From the NCBI GenBank assembly GCA_943846715.1, contig OX044356.1:1426001-1490000 (forward strand): a DNA stretch of 64,000 nucleotides. Reading direction: 5' to 3'. Under the pieces are notes generated by a model that worked only from the letters and a program-made list of their open reading frames with translations, did no database searches and was not told where the DNA came from. Below are positions 24,097 to 32,900 of the stretch, piece by piece. This DNA comes from TMED14 sp002378565 (GTDB lineage Bacteria > Bacteroidota > Bacteroidia > Flavobacteriales > Schleiferiaceae). The position numbers and the translations under genes were made by a program. Numbering within the stretch: position 1 is the stretch's first letter; the number at the start of each line of letters is the position of its first letter.

Positions 24097-25371
24097 TCAA
24101 GACAGCGTAATCAACGCATACTTTTTCTTGCCCTTTTGCACCAGGAGATGCTTGCCGCCAAGCAAATCACTCAATCCAACCATTTGGTCGGGTGAGCATT
24201 TGATTTTGTTCAAGGATACACCACCTGCCTCGATGAGCTTTCTAGCTTCTCCCCTTGATTGGAAGAGGGCTTGGTCTGCGCAAACCACATCAAGGACAGG
24301 CATCCCATCAGCCAATTCAGCTCGGGATATGGTCATCTTGGGAACACCCTCAAAGACCTCAAGCAAGGTGCTTTCATCCAGGCTTTGAAGGGATTCTGCT
24401 GTGGCATTGCCAAACAAAATACCGCTGGCTGTCATGGCAAAAGCCAATGCTTCTTCACCGTGGACCCTTGCAGTGATATCCATAGCTAAGGCCTTTTGCA
24501 ATGCCCGCTGATGAGGGGCTTCTGCATGCTCTGCCTCGATGGCCAATACCTCATCCTGATTCAGGATAGTGAAAATTCTGATGTAATTGCTGGCATCTTC
24601 ATCACCAGCATTGAGCCAGAATTGGTAAAACTGATACGGGCTGGTTCGCTGAGGATCCAGCCAGATATTTCCGCCTTCTGATTTGCCAAACTTGCTGCCA
24701 TCTGCCTTTTTGATCAAGGGCGTGGTGAGTGCAAAAGCCTCGCCTCCTCCCATGCGCCGAATCAATTCTGTGCCTGTGGTGATATTGCCCCATTGATCTG
24801 ATCCCCCTATCTGGATATTGACGCCCGACGTTTTCCAAAGGTGGTAAAAGTCATAGCCCTGTATCAACTGGTAACTGAACTCAGTGAAGCTGATTCCAGT
24901 CTCCATGCGAGACTTGACACTGTCCTTAGCCAACATGTAATTGACTGTGATGTGTTTCCCTACATCACGGATGAAGTCCAAGAAGTTCATGTCTTTGAAC
25001 CAGTCATGGTTGTTGACAATGCGTGCAGGGTTGTCCCCTTCAAAATTCAAGAATTTTTCCAATTGACCCCGTTGCCCTGCCAGATTTTTTGTCAGGGTGT
25101 CCTCGTTCAGTAACGTTCGCTCAGATGCTTTGAAGGAGGGGTCTCCAACCATGCCTGTGGCGCCACCGATCAGGGCGATGGGTTGATGGCCCGCGCGTTG
25201 CAGGTGTACTAAAGTCATGACCTGAACCAGGTTACCAACCCCTAAAGAGTCAGCTGTGGGATCAAACCCGATGTATGCCTTCTGTGGCCCAGAGGCCAGC
25301 AAATCCGCAGTACCTGGCATGCTATCCTGCAGCATGCGACGCCATGTCAGCTCATCGATGAATGTGTTCAT
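24097..25371 (-). CDS. tyrS: Tyrosyl-tRNA synthetase with degenerate HIGH motif
   Basis: A 424-residue class Ic synthetase that charges tRNA-Tyr. It keeps 'YIGFDPTADSL', 'PIALIGGATGMVGDPS', the tyrosine-binding 'YQLIQGYDFYHLW' and 'QIGGSDQWGNITTGTELI', the KMSKS-equivalent 'KFGKSEGGNIWLD', and a C-terminal S4 RNA-binding domain ('RKLIEAGGVSLN'). The ATP-binding HIGH signature is GVGN at residues 44-47, lacking both histidines. Two upstream ATGs (25389 and the frame opening at 25506) would add non-conserved sequence and precede the promoter, whose exact TACCTTTG ends five bases before the ATG at 25371; hence that start and a probably leaderless mRNA. Confidence 0.93.
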   Translation of the reverse strand: MNTFIDELTWRRMLQDSMPGTADLLASGPQKAYIGFDPTADSLGVGNLVQVMTLVHLQRAGHQPIALIGGATGMVGDPSFKASERTLLNEDTLTKNLAGQRGQLEKFLNFEGDNPARIVNNHDWFKDMNFLDFIRDVGKHITVNYMLAKDSVKSRMETGISFTEFSYQLIQGYDFYHLWKTSGVNIQIGGSDQWGNITTGTELIRRMGGGEAFALTTPLIKKADGSKFGKSEGGNIWLDPQRTSPYQFYQFWLNAGDEDASNYIRIFTILNQDEVLAIEAEHAEAPHQRALQKALAMDITARVHGEEALAFAMTASGILFGNATAESLQSLDESTLLEVFEGVPKMTISRAELADGMPVLDVVCADQALFQSRGEARKLIEAGGVSLNKIKCSPDQMVGLSDLLGGKHLLVQKGKKKYALITLS

Positions 25372-25376
25372 GGTAA

Positions 25377-25384
25377 CAAAGGTA
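25377..25384 (-). promoter_or_regulatory. tyrS -7 element TACCTTTG
   Basis: Exact TAnnTTTG match on the minus strand with only five bases to the tyrS ATG. Transcription would begin at or next to the start codon. Confidence 0.6.
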
Positions 25385-25407
25385 TTCATTGCCGCCTGAT
25401 ATGGCTG

Positions 25408-25415
25408 TACTTTTA
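25408..25415 (+). promoter_or_regulatory. -7-like element TACTTTTA of the SDR gene
   Basis: A 7/8 match to TAnnTTTG ending four bases before the ATG at 25420. It is divergent from the tyrS element, with 23 bp between them. Confidence 0.4.
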
Positions 25416-25419
25416 CCCA

Positions 25420-26418
25420 ATGATCGTCGTCACAGGTGCCAGCGGCATGCTTGGCTCTCAAGTTGTCTTGCAACTCAGCCAGAAATTTCCAGAAAAAACC
25501 ATCCATTCATGGTACCGAAGCGAGTCGTCTAGGGCGGCTGCGATCGCATCGTGGTCAGCGCAAGATTTTCAAGGTAAATCCGTCCAATGGGTCAAAATCG
25601 ATTTGGAAAACCAACAGGAAGTCATGGATGCCATGCGGGGAGCTAGCCATGTGGTCCATTCAGCTGCCATGGTATCCTTTCGTCAACGCGATGCAATGAG
25701 GATGCAAATGGTCAACCCCCTGATGGCTGAACATGTGGCGCTAGCTGCTGTGGATTCCCAGGTAAATAACCTTATTCATGTCAGCTCTGTTGCAGCGTTA
25801 GGGAAAGAGGCTGATAAGGCCATTTCTATCCATTCAATACCCGACAGAAAGACCCTCCATGCCTACGGCAAGAGCAAACTGGACAGTGAGATGGTCATGC
25901 AACGTTACCATGCTGAAGGCATGCCTTTGTGGGTGGTAAACCCCACCGTGATACTGGGGCCCCCGGCCTGGCCCGATGGAAGCAGTAGCATTCCTCGGAG
26001 CATTGCTAAGGGGATGCCCTTTGCAACAAAAGGATCAACTGGCTGGGTGGATGTCAGGGACGTGGCAGGTGCTATTTGCCACCTGATCGATGCCAAAGGC
26101 CTTGGGAAGCAAGTGATGCTCAATGGCCACAATGCCAGCTTTTCAAAGCTCTTCTCAGTGCTTGCAACAGCAATGGGTAAAACCCCACCTCGGTGGTTGA
26201 TTCCTAAATGGCTATTACTTAGCGTTGCCCACATTGAGGCCACTTTAGATCGCCTTATTGGCAGAAAAGCCAACCTAGGCATTGATGGCGCACGGGCAGC
26301 CAGTGCCATCAGTCAGTATGACAACCAATCAGCCCTCGATCAAGGGCTTTCATTCAGGTCGCTTGAAGAAACGGCTGCATTCATTGCAAAAACGCAAAAG
26401 ATTCTGCAGAGCGCCTAG
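25420..26418 (+). CDS. NAD(P)-dependent epimerase/dehydratase family protein (extended SDR)
   Basis: A 332-residue Rossmann-fold oxidoreductase. The cofactor loop is 'VTGASGMLGSQV' (GxxGxxG) at the N-terminus, followed by 'VKIDLEN' and 'ASHVVHSAAMVSF'. The catalytic set is a Ser in 'LIHVSSVAALG' and Y/K in 'HAYGKSKLDSE' near residue 148, and 'VVNPTVILGPP' is the usual post-catalytic strand. The C-terminal third is less conserved and contains a helical stretch ('WLIPKWLLLSVAHIEATLDRLIG') as in 3-beta-HSD-like and dihydroflavonol reductase-like SDRs. The substrate is unknown. A near-match -7 element four bases before the ATG suggests a leaderless mRNA. It is divergent from tyrS. Confidence 0.8.
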   Translation: MIVVTGASGMLGSQVVLQLSQKFPEKTIHSWYRSESSRAAAIASWSAQDFQGKSVQWVKIDLENQQEVMDAMRGASHVVHSAAMVSFRQRDAMRMQMVNPLMAEHVALAAVDSQVNNLIHVSSVAALGKEADKAISIHSIPDRKTLHAYGKSKLDSEMVMQRYHAEGMPLWVVNPTVILGPPAWPDGSSSIPRSIAKGMPFATKGSTGWVDVRDVAGAICHLIDAKGLGKQVMLNGHNASFSKLFSVLATAMGKTPPRWLIPKWLLLSVAHIEATLDRLIGRKANLGIDGARAASAISQYDNQSALDQGLSFRSLEETAAFIAKTQKILQSA

Positions 26419-26442
26419 TTTTATTCTGGGTGAATTGTCAGC

Positions 26443-27363
26443 TTAAACATGCTCTACCATGTCCTGAACCAAATCGCTCAGGTCATAGGCAGGTTGCCAT
26501 CCCCAATCCAATCTAGCCTGACTGTCATCAATGCGCTGAGGCCATGTTGAGGCAATGGCTTGCCTGAAATCAGGGGCGTAATGCATGGCCAGGTCCGGGT
26601 AATGTTTTCTGAGTGCTTCAGCTAACTCAAAGGGGGTGAAATCCACACCGGACACATTGTAACTGGTCCATATGCTGAGCTGCTCCTTGGGGGCGTTCAT
26701 GAGCTCCAGGGTGGCACGAATGGCATCATCCATGTGCATCATGGGCAACCGGGTATCCTCTGCAAGAAAGCAGGTATACGCATTGTCCTTCTTTGCTGAA
26801 CGGAAAATGTCAATGGCATAGTCTGTTGTGCCACCACCTGGCTCTGCACCCCATGAAATCAATCCAGGGTATCGAATGCTTCGCACATCCACACCATATT
26901 TATCATGGTAATATTGGCACCAAAGCTCCCCAGACAATTTGGAAATGCCATACACCGTCGTGGGATCCATGACCGTCATCTGTGGGCTGTCAAGGGTGGG
27001 GGTATTCGGGCCAAATGCTGCAATGGAACTGGGCCAGAAAACTTGCTTAATCAGCTGATCCTTGGCAAGGTTCAAAACAGCAAAAAGGGCTTGCATGTTC
27101 AGGGCCCATGCCTTCTCTGGCATCTTTTCTCCCGTGGCTGAGAGCATGGCTACCAACTGGTAGACCACGGTGACTCCTTCCTTGGTGACCAACTCACGCA
27201 AGGCATGCTCATCGGTGGCATCGATCTGGATGCATGGCTCCGAGAGGTTGGCCGCAAGCAGATCTCCAGCAATGACTTGATCATTGCCGTACGTGGCGCG
27301 CAATGTGTTGACAAGCTCCGTGCCTATTTGGCCCGCAGCACCTAGAATCAATACCTTCTCCAT
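26443..27363 (-). CDS. L-threonine 3-dehydrogenase, SDR type
   Basis: A 306-residue short-chain-type threonine dehydrogenase oxidising L-threonine to 2-amino-3-ketobutyrate with NAD, the first step to glycine and acetyl-CoA. It has 'ILGAAGQIGTELV' (NAD loop), 'YQLVAMLSATGEKMPEKAWALNM', the catalytic Ser in 'WPSSIAAFG', and Tyr/Lys in 'TVYGISKLSGELWCQYY'. The substrate region 'RYPGLISWGAEPGGGTTDYA' is specific to this enzyme and separates it from sugar epimerases. 'TWPQRIDDSQARLDWGW' near the C-terminus is also diagnostic. It is unrelated to the zinc-dependent E. coli Tdh. An exact TAAATTTG element ends four bases before the ATG. Confidence 0.9.
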   Translation of the reverse strand: MEKVLILGAAGQIGTELVNTLRATYGNDQVIAGDLLAANLSEPCIQIDATDEHALRELVTKEGVTVVYQLVAMLSATGEKMPEKAWALNMQALFAVLNLAKDQLIKQVFWPSSIAAFGPNTPTLDSPQMTVMDPTTVYGISKLSGELWCQYYHDKYGVDVRSIRYPGLISWGAEPGGGTTDYAIDIFRSAKKDNAYTCFLAEDTRLPMMHMDDAIRATLELMNAPKEQLSIWTSYNVSGVDFTPFELAEALRKHYPDLAMHYAPDFRQAIASTWPQRIDDSQARLDWGWQPAYDLSDLVQDMVEHV

Positions 27364-27367
27364 ACCT

Positions 27368-27375
27368 CAAATTTA
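27368..27375 (-). promoter_or_regulatory. Threonine dehydrogenase -7 element TAAATTTG
   Basis: Exact TAnnTTTG match on the minus strand, four bases from the ATG; it predicts a leaderless transcript. Confidence 0.6.
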
Positions 27376-27435
27376 CTCCTTGCAAGGCCATTTCCCATGA
27401 ATGACATTTGTCATGCGTTGCCATTTGAAAGAAAT

Positions 27436-27443
27436 TACCTTTG
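27436..27443 (+). promoter_or_regulatory. hmgA-hppD -7 element TACCTTTG
   Basis: Exact TAnnTTTG match on the plus strand. The next ATG, four bases on, opens an 11-codon frame; hmgA itself starts 52 bases after the element. Confidence 0.55.
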
Positions 27444-27447
27444 TACC

Positions 27448-27483
27448 ATGCTCAAATCTATCTTGCGCATCACAACAACATAA
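27448..27483 (+). CDS. Possible 11-residue leader peptide upstream of hmgA
   Basis: An ATG four bases after the exact -7 element starts a frame encoding MLKSILRITTT and ending TAA at 27481-27483, 12 bases before the hmgA ATG. The element-to-ATG spacing equals that of the threonine dehydrogenase and dxs genes here, so ribosomes could initiate on it without a leader and then reinitiate at hmgA. It contains no tyrosine or phenylalanine run, so a classical attenuator sensing the pathway's substrate is not indicated. It may be chance. Confidence 0.3.
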   Translation: MLKSILRITTT

Positions 27484-27495
27484 ACGTCTGATAAC

Positions 27496-28650
27496 ATGTA
27501 TCACAAACTTGGCAACATTCCCAGCAAGCGACATACTGTTCATGAGAACCCCAAAGGCGGCATTTATTACGAACAGCTCTTTGGTACCGAAGGTTTTCAT
27601 GGCGCGAGTTCACTGCTATACCACATCCATCGCCCCACCATGATTGCTGAAGTCGGTGAGTCCAAGGTCATTGCCCCTGTAGCGGCCGTCAGCAAGAACA
27701 TCAGTCCACGCATGATTCAGGGTTTCCAAGCTGAACCAACAGATGACTTCCTAGATTCTCGCACGCCTGTCCTATTCAATGACGATGTCACTTTGGAGGT
27801 GGCTGCGCCTACTGGCCAAGCCATGACGTATTACTACAAGAATGGGGATTCCGATGAATTAATCTTTGTGCACAAAGGAACCGGAACCATGGTTTCCCTG
27901 TTTGGCGAATTGGCTTTTGGCCCCAAAGACTACATCCACATTCCTCGTGGAACAATTTACCAAATGACCTTTGACTCAGAGGACAATCGATTGTTCATCA
28001 TTGAAAGCAAGTCAGCCATCAAATTTCCTAAACGGTACACCAACGGAATCGGTCAATTGCTTGAGCATTCACCCTTCTGTGAGCGCGACCTGCGCTTGCC
28101 TGAATTTGCCAAAGCAAAGGATGAAGTGGGGCGTTTCACCATCAAGATAAAAAAAGCTGGCATGATGCATCATGTCGTTTATGGCAGCCATCCATTTGAT
28201 GTCGTTGGTTGGGATGGCTATTGCTTCCCCTATGCATTCAACGCCATGGACTTTGAGCCAATCACAGGACGTGTGCATCAACCGCCAACCGTCCATCAAA
28301 ATTTTGAGGCTCACAACTTCGTGGTATGCACCTTTGCCCCACGAATGTATGATTACCATCCCAAGGCTATCCCCTCGCCCTACAACCACTCCAACATCGA
28401 CTCCGATGAGGTGCTTTACTACGTGGATGGTGACTTCATGTCACGCAACCATGTTGAGCAGGGGTTCATCTCCTTGCACCCCGCAGGCATTCCTCACGGC
28501 CCACACCCCGGCGCCTATGAACGAAGCATCGGGCAAACAGCAACTGAAGAACTCGCCGTCATGGTGGACACCTTCCGGCCCCTTCAATTGACCCAAGCTG
28601 CCATAGACATGGGCATGAATGACTACTGGGCCTCCTGGCAGGAATCCTGA
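27496..28650 (+). CDS. hmgA: Homogentisate 1,2-dioxygenase
   Basis: A 384-residue Fe(II) dioxygenase that opens the homogentisate ring to maleylacetoacetate in tyrosine and phenylalanine breakdown. The cupin core shows 'GELAFGPKDYIHIPRGTIYQM', and the C-terminal half has iron ligands by alignment with the human enzyme: His in 'PYNHSN', Glu in 'SDEVLYY' and His in 'GIPHGPHPG'. It is shorter than the ~440-residue eukaryotic and proteobacterial enzymes, as is usual in Bacteroidota. The 4-hydroxyphenylpyruvate dioxygenase gene, which makes its substrate, follows 29 bp later in the same transcription unit. The start ATG matches the family N-terminus 'YHKLGNIPSKRHTVHE'. Confidence 0.93.
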   Translation: MYHKLGNIPSKRHTVHENPKGGIYYEQLFGTEGFHGASSLLYHIHRPTMIAEVGESKVIAPVAAVSKNISPRMIQGFQAEPTDDFLDSRTPVLFNDDVTLEVAAPTGQAMTYYYKNGDSDELIFVHKGTGTMVSLFGELAFGPKDYIHIPRGTIYQMTFDSEDNRLFIIESKSAIKFPKRYTNGIGQLLEHSPFCERDLRLPEFAKAKDEVGRFTIKIKKAGMMHHVVYGSHPFDVVGWDGYCFPYAFNAMDFEPITGRVHQPPTVHQNFEAHNFVVCTFAPRMYDYHPKAIPSPYNHSNIDSDEVLYYVDGDFMSRNHVEQGFISLHPAGIPHGPHPGAYERSIGQTATEELAVMVDTFRPLQLTQAAIDMGMNDYWASWQES

Positions 28651-28679
28651 CAAAACACACAATATTTAACAGCAACATC

Positions 28680-29825
28680 ATGGGCACACAACTTGATAGC
28701 ACCTCGCTTCAACTTCCCGTACAATTTCCCGAAGCAGAAGACTTCCTTCCTCTCAATGGCACAGACCATGTTGAGTTTTATGTTGGCAATGCCAAACAGG
28801 CTGCCCACTTCTATAAAACAGCCTTTGGTTTCCAGGACCACGCATACGCAGGCTTGGAGACTGGCGTGAAGGATCGCACATCTTATGTGCTCAAGCAAGG
28901 TCGGATCATCTTGATTTTCACTGCGCCTATGAAGGCTGACAGCCCTATCAATGACCACATTGTCAAGCACGGAGATGGCGTAAAGAACATCTCCATCTGG
29001 GTGGATGATGCCACCAAGAGTTGGGAAATCACCACAGGTCGGGGGGCTGAATCTGCCTTTGAGCCCTACACCATCGAAGATGAAGATGGCACAGTGACCC
29101 TTTCTGGCATCAAAACCTATGGGGATACCGTGCATGTCTTTGTTGAACGCCATAACTATTCCGGCACCTTCATGCCGGGCTATAGGCCGATGAAACGGTC
29201 GCACCAACCAGAAGATGTTGGCCTGCTTTACATCGATCACATGGTAGGCAATGTGGGATGGAACGAAATGAACATCTGGGGGGATTTCTACAAAAATGTC
29301 ATGGGTTTTGCTCAGTTGGTGTCCTTTGACGACAAAGACATCTCTACCGAATACACTGCCTTGATGTCAAAAGTGATGACCAACGGCAATGGCCGCATCA
29401 AATACCCCATCAATGAACCGGCAGCTGGTCGCAAGAAATCTCAGATTGAGGAATACATCGACTTTTACAATGGTCCTGGCTGCCAACACATCGCGGTTGC
29501 AACCCATGACATCATTCAGACCGTAAGGACACTTCGCGCACAAGGCGTTGAGTTCTTGGAGGTTCCTAAGAGCTATTACGACGACCTCTTGGATCGCGTG
29601 GGTGACATCGAAGAAGACATCGTCCCCTTGCGAGAGCTGGGTATTTTGGTTGACCGTGATGATGAAGGCTACCTCCTTCAGCTCTTCACGCGCCCATTGA
29701 TGGATCGTCCCACACTGTTCTTTGAAATCATTCAGCGCAAAGGCGCCGTGAGTTTTGGCAAGGGCAATTTCAAGGCTCTCTTTGAAGCCATTGAGCTTGA
29801 ACAATCCAACCGAGGCACCTTGTAG
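28680..29825 (+). CDS. hppD: 4-Hydroxyphenylpyruvate dioxygenase
   Basis: A 381-residue Fe(II) enzyme of the vicinal-oxygen-chelate fold converting 4-hydroxyphenylpyruvate to homogentisate. There are two repeated halves; the N-terminal one begins 'DFLPLNGTDHVEFYVGNAKQ'. The catalytic half holds the facial triad: His in 'YIDHMVGNV', His in 'GCQHIAVATHD' and Glu in 'PTLFFEIIQRKG'. 'SFGKGNFKALFEAIE' is the conserved C-terminal helix that gates the active site. It pairs with hmgA upstream, giving two consecutive steps of tyrosine catabolism; later enzymes (maleylacetoacetate isomerase, fumarylacetoacetase) are not in the window. A strong terminator follows. Confidence 0.95.
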   Translation: MGTQLDSTSLQLPVQFPEAEDFLPLNGTDHVEFYVGNAKQAAHFYKTAFGFQDHAYAGLETGVKDRTSYVLKQGRIILIFTAPMKADSPINDHIVKHGDGVKNISIWVDDATKSWEITTGRGAESAFEPYTIEDEDGTVTLSGIKTYGDTVHVFVERHNYSGTFMPGYRPMKRSHQPEDVGLLYIDHMVGNVGWNEMNIWGDFYKNVMGFAQLVSFDDKDISTEYTALMSKVMTNGNGRIKYPINEPAAGRKKSQIEEYIDFYNGPGCQHIAVATHDIIQTVRTLRAQGVEFLEVPKSYYDDLLDRVGDIEEDIVPLRELGILVDRDDEGYLLQLFTRPLMDRPTLFFEIIQRKGAVSFGKGNFKALFEAIELEQSNRGTL

Positions 29826-29853
29826 GTTGATTGCTTAGCTGATTAAACATCAA

Positions 29854-29886
29854 GAAAAAAGCGCCTGCAATGCAGGCGCTTTTTTT
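29854..29886. terminator. Bidirectional intrinsic terminator between hppD and the GT117 gene
   Basis: The stem AAAAAAGCGCCTGC/GCAGGCGCTTTTTT with loop AAT has T runs on both strands. It is placed between two converging genes. Confidence 0.85.
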
Positions 29887-29924
29887 GTGATCAATAGGGG
29901 CCCTTAACGGGGGTCAAGGATGGA

Positions 29925-32900
29925 CTATTTGAACAGGGAAGCCAGCTCCTCGTAGGTTATAACCAGATCAAGCTGACCTAGATTACCTTGAGAAAAGTCA
30001 TTCTGGTACTCGTACTGAATCACCATGCGAACAAGCATGTTGTAATACTGCAATGCAGACTGTACCTCCTGATTCACGCTGCTTCGCTCAGTGGTCTTGA
30101 ACGATGCATAATACCGCAACTCAGCTTCAAGTTCTGCTGCAAAAGCATTGACATGCTCACGGCCTTTCCCTACAGCCCCCGCACGGAAATAACCTTCCAC
30201 CAAGCTCAGAATGAAGTAATCGTATTTGAGCTTGCTCACGGGCATCTTTTCCATGGCAAAATCAATGGTCTCAATCGCCTTTGCGCTATCGCCTTTGTCC
30301 ACCAAAGCATTGGCGAGTCGGCCATAATTGGATCTCAAGTTGAAGCTTGAACGGCGGGTTGTCTCATCAAGGTAAACCCCTTGCTTTTCCATGTTGCCAA
30401 AGTTGAATTTGCCAGCCTCGCCCTCATGGTTAACCATCAGCGCATACATCTTTTCTGTAGCTACAGAGCCAAAATCCATGCCCCCGTTCTTCACATCTGT
30501 GAATACCGGAACAAATCGGTAGGCCAATCCCTCCAATCGGAAATGCTTCTGAAGCCAGAAGAAAGATTTGGCAGATGTGCCAACGGTTGTACTGAAGTAA
30601 ATGGGTCGACTCCAATCGTTGCTGGCAATCAAATCAATCAACATCAAGTCCCGTTTCTGGATGGCCTGGCCCTGCCAGTTCCAGTCGATGTGATCTACAA
30701 TGCTCGCACTGTCTGCTAGGGCAACCACCCCGGCATCCAAGACCGCTTGCTTGTCAATGTTCACTCGGAAATTTTTCATAGGGAACCAGCGAAGCTTCTT
30801 GGGGCTTTCTGTTTGCGCAAAGGCCGTGAACTCGACTGCCGGGTTGTCAATTTTCGAGTATTCTACGAACTTTTCTACGGGCCAATAATCACCCAATTTC
30901 GATGCACTGAGTCCAAGTCTGGACAACAGACTGGGGTCATTCTGGAAGTACAGAACATCCCTTGTCCCTTGCACATACTGCGACTTGTCATAACTGAATG
31001 GCACAGGGTCACTGTCGTAGAACTTGCGCTTCATCATGTCAATGTACCAGTCGGTGTTGAGCAAGGAAAGGTTGACAATTCTAACGTCCGTCCGGTAGCC
31101 TTCTACCTCTTGCACATACCAGAGCGGGAAGGTGTCATTGTCACCATTGGTGAAGAGGATGGCATTAGGCTCGCAAGAGTCCAAGTACATTTTAGCCACC
31201 TCACGTGCCACATAGCGGTCACTTCGGTCATGGTCATCCCAGTTCTCTGCAACCATGATGGCAGGAATCAACAGGGTGATGCCAGTGACAGTCCAGGCGG
31301 TTGCTTTGCTGCGCATTTTGCCCAGCATCTCATAGATGCCAATTACCCCTAAGCCAATCCATATAGCATACACATAGAAGGATCCCACAAAGGCATAGTC
31401 ACGCTCTCGCGGCTCAAATGGCTTGTGGTTGGTGTACACCACAATGGCCAATCCTGTCATCAAAAACAGCAAGGTGACCACCCATGCATTGTTTTTGTCC
31501 TTTTTGTACTGGTAATACAGACCTATCAATCCAAGCAAGAAAGGCAAAGCGTAATAGGTGTTGCGTGCCGGGTTGTTTTTGAATTGATCAGGTAGGTTCT
31601 TTTGCTGGCCTAACCTTGCTGAATCCCAAGGTGTAATGCCACTGAGCCAATTGCCCTTGGACTTTTCATAGCGATGCTGGTCATCATTTTGTCGACCAAC
31701 AAAATTCCACATGAAATAGCGGAGGTACATTTTACCCACCTGGTATTCCAAGAAAAAGCCAAAGTGATCCGCAAAGGTGATCTTATCTGTCTTTTTCACC
31801 CCCATGATTTTCTGGTAGTTTTGAATATGGCTGGGCTCCTTGTCCGACCACATGCGTGGGAAGAAGCTCTTGTCCGCGTCCTTGTAGTTAGGGAAGGCTG
31901 CCTTGCCATCGTTCATCACCTCATACTTGCCCTTTGTCTCAGAGAAGATGTAATAGGGACTGCCGTCTTTGTAAGGCTTGCGCGTATCCAACTCAGAGTT
32001 GAAACTCTGGCCATAAAGGATGGGCCATGAGCCATATTGGTCTCTGTTGTAATACGACAGAAGGGACATGGCGTCCTCGGGGTTATTTTCATCAATGGGT
32101 GTATTGGCGTTAGAGCGAATAGCCAAGACAGCAAAGCTGGAATAACCAATCAGCAAGAACAAAACCGCATGGATGCCCTGTGACAACAAGGGGCGATTGT
32201 GCTTGTGCGCCCACCGCACTCCAATGATCATGCTGCCTGCAATCAAGAGCAAGGCCATGATGGAGCCCGAGTTTTTGGGAAGGCCAATGCTGTTAACTGC
32301 TGTGATTTCCAAGAAGCCAAATAGCTTCAAAACCACTGGGATGATTACAGCAAAAACCAGTGCAAGCACGCCAATGGCTGCTGCATTGCCCATGATCCAT
32401 GTGCGAATATTGATCTTGCTTTGCTTCTTGTAGAAGTAAATCATGACCACCGATGGGATGGTCAAAAAGACCAGAATATGCACGCCAACAGACAAGCCAG
32501 TCATGTAGGCAATCAACATCAACCAGCGGTTAGCATAGGGGTCTGTGTCAACTGCAGCTTCCCATTTAAGCACTGCCCAAAAAGCGATGGCCGTAAAGCA
32601 ACTGGACATGGCATAAACCTCGCCTTCCACGGCAGAGAACCAAAAAGAATCACTCCAAGTGAAAGCCAATGCACCCACAACACCGCCGGCATACATCACG
32701 ATCCGCTGACCGGGAGAAAGGTTGTCGCTGTCAAACAACTTTCTTCCCATCGCTGTGATGGTCCAAAACAAGAAGGGAATGGTGAAGGCGCTGGAAAGAC
32801 CCGAAGTCAAGTTGACATAAAAAGCTTGACGGGTCACATCGCCTAGGGCCAACTGTGACATGACATTGGCAATCAGCTGAAACACGGGGGCACCGGGAGG

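Noticed and set aside
28623..29240. 205-codon minus-strand frame antisense to hppD
   Set aside because: hppD motifs are clear on the opposite strand; the antisense product has no recognisable feature.
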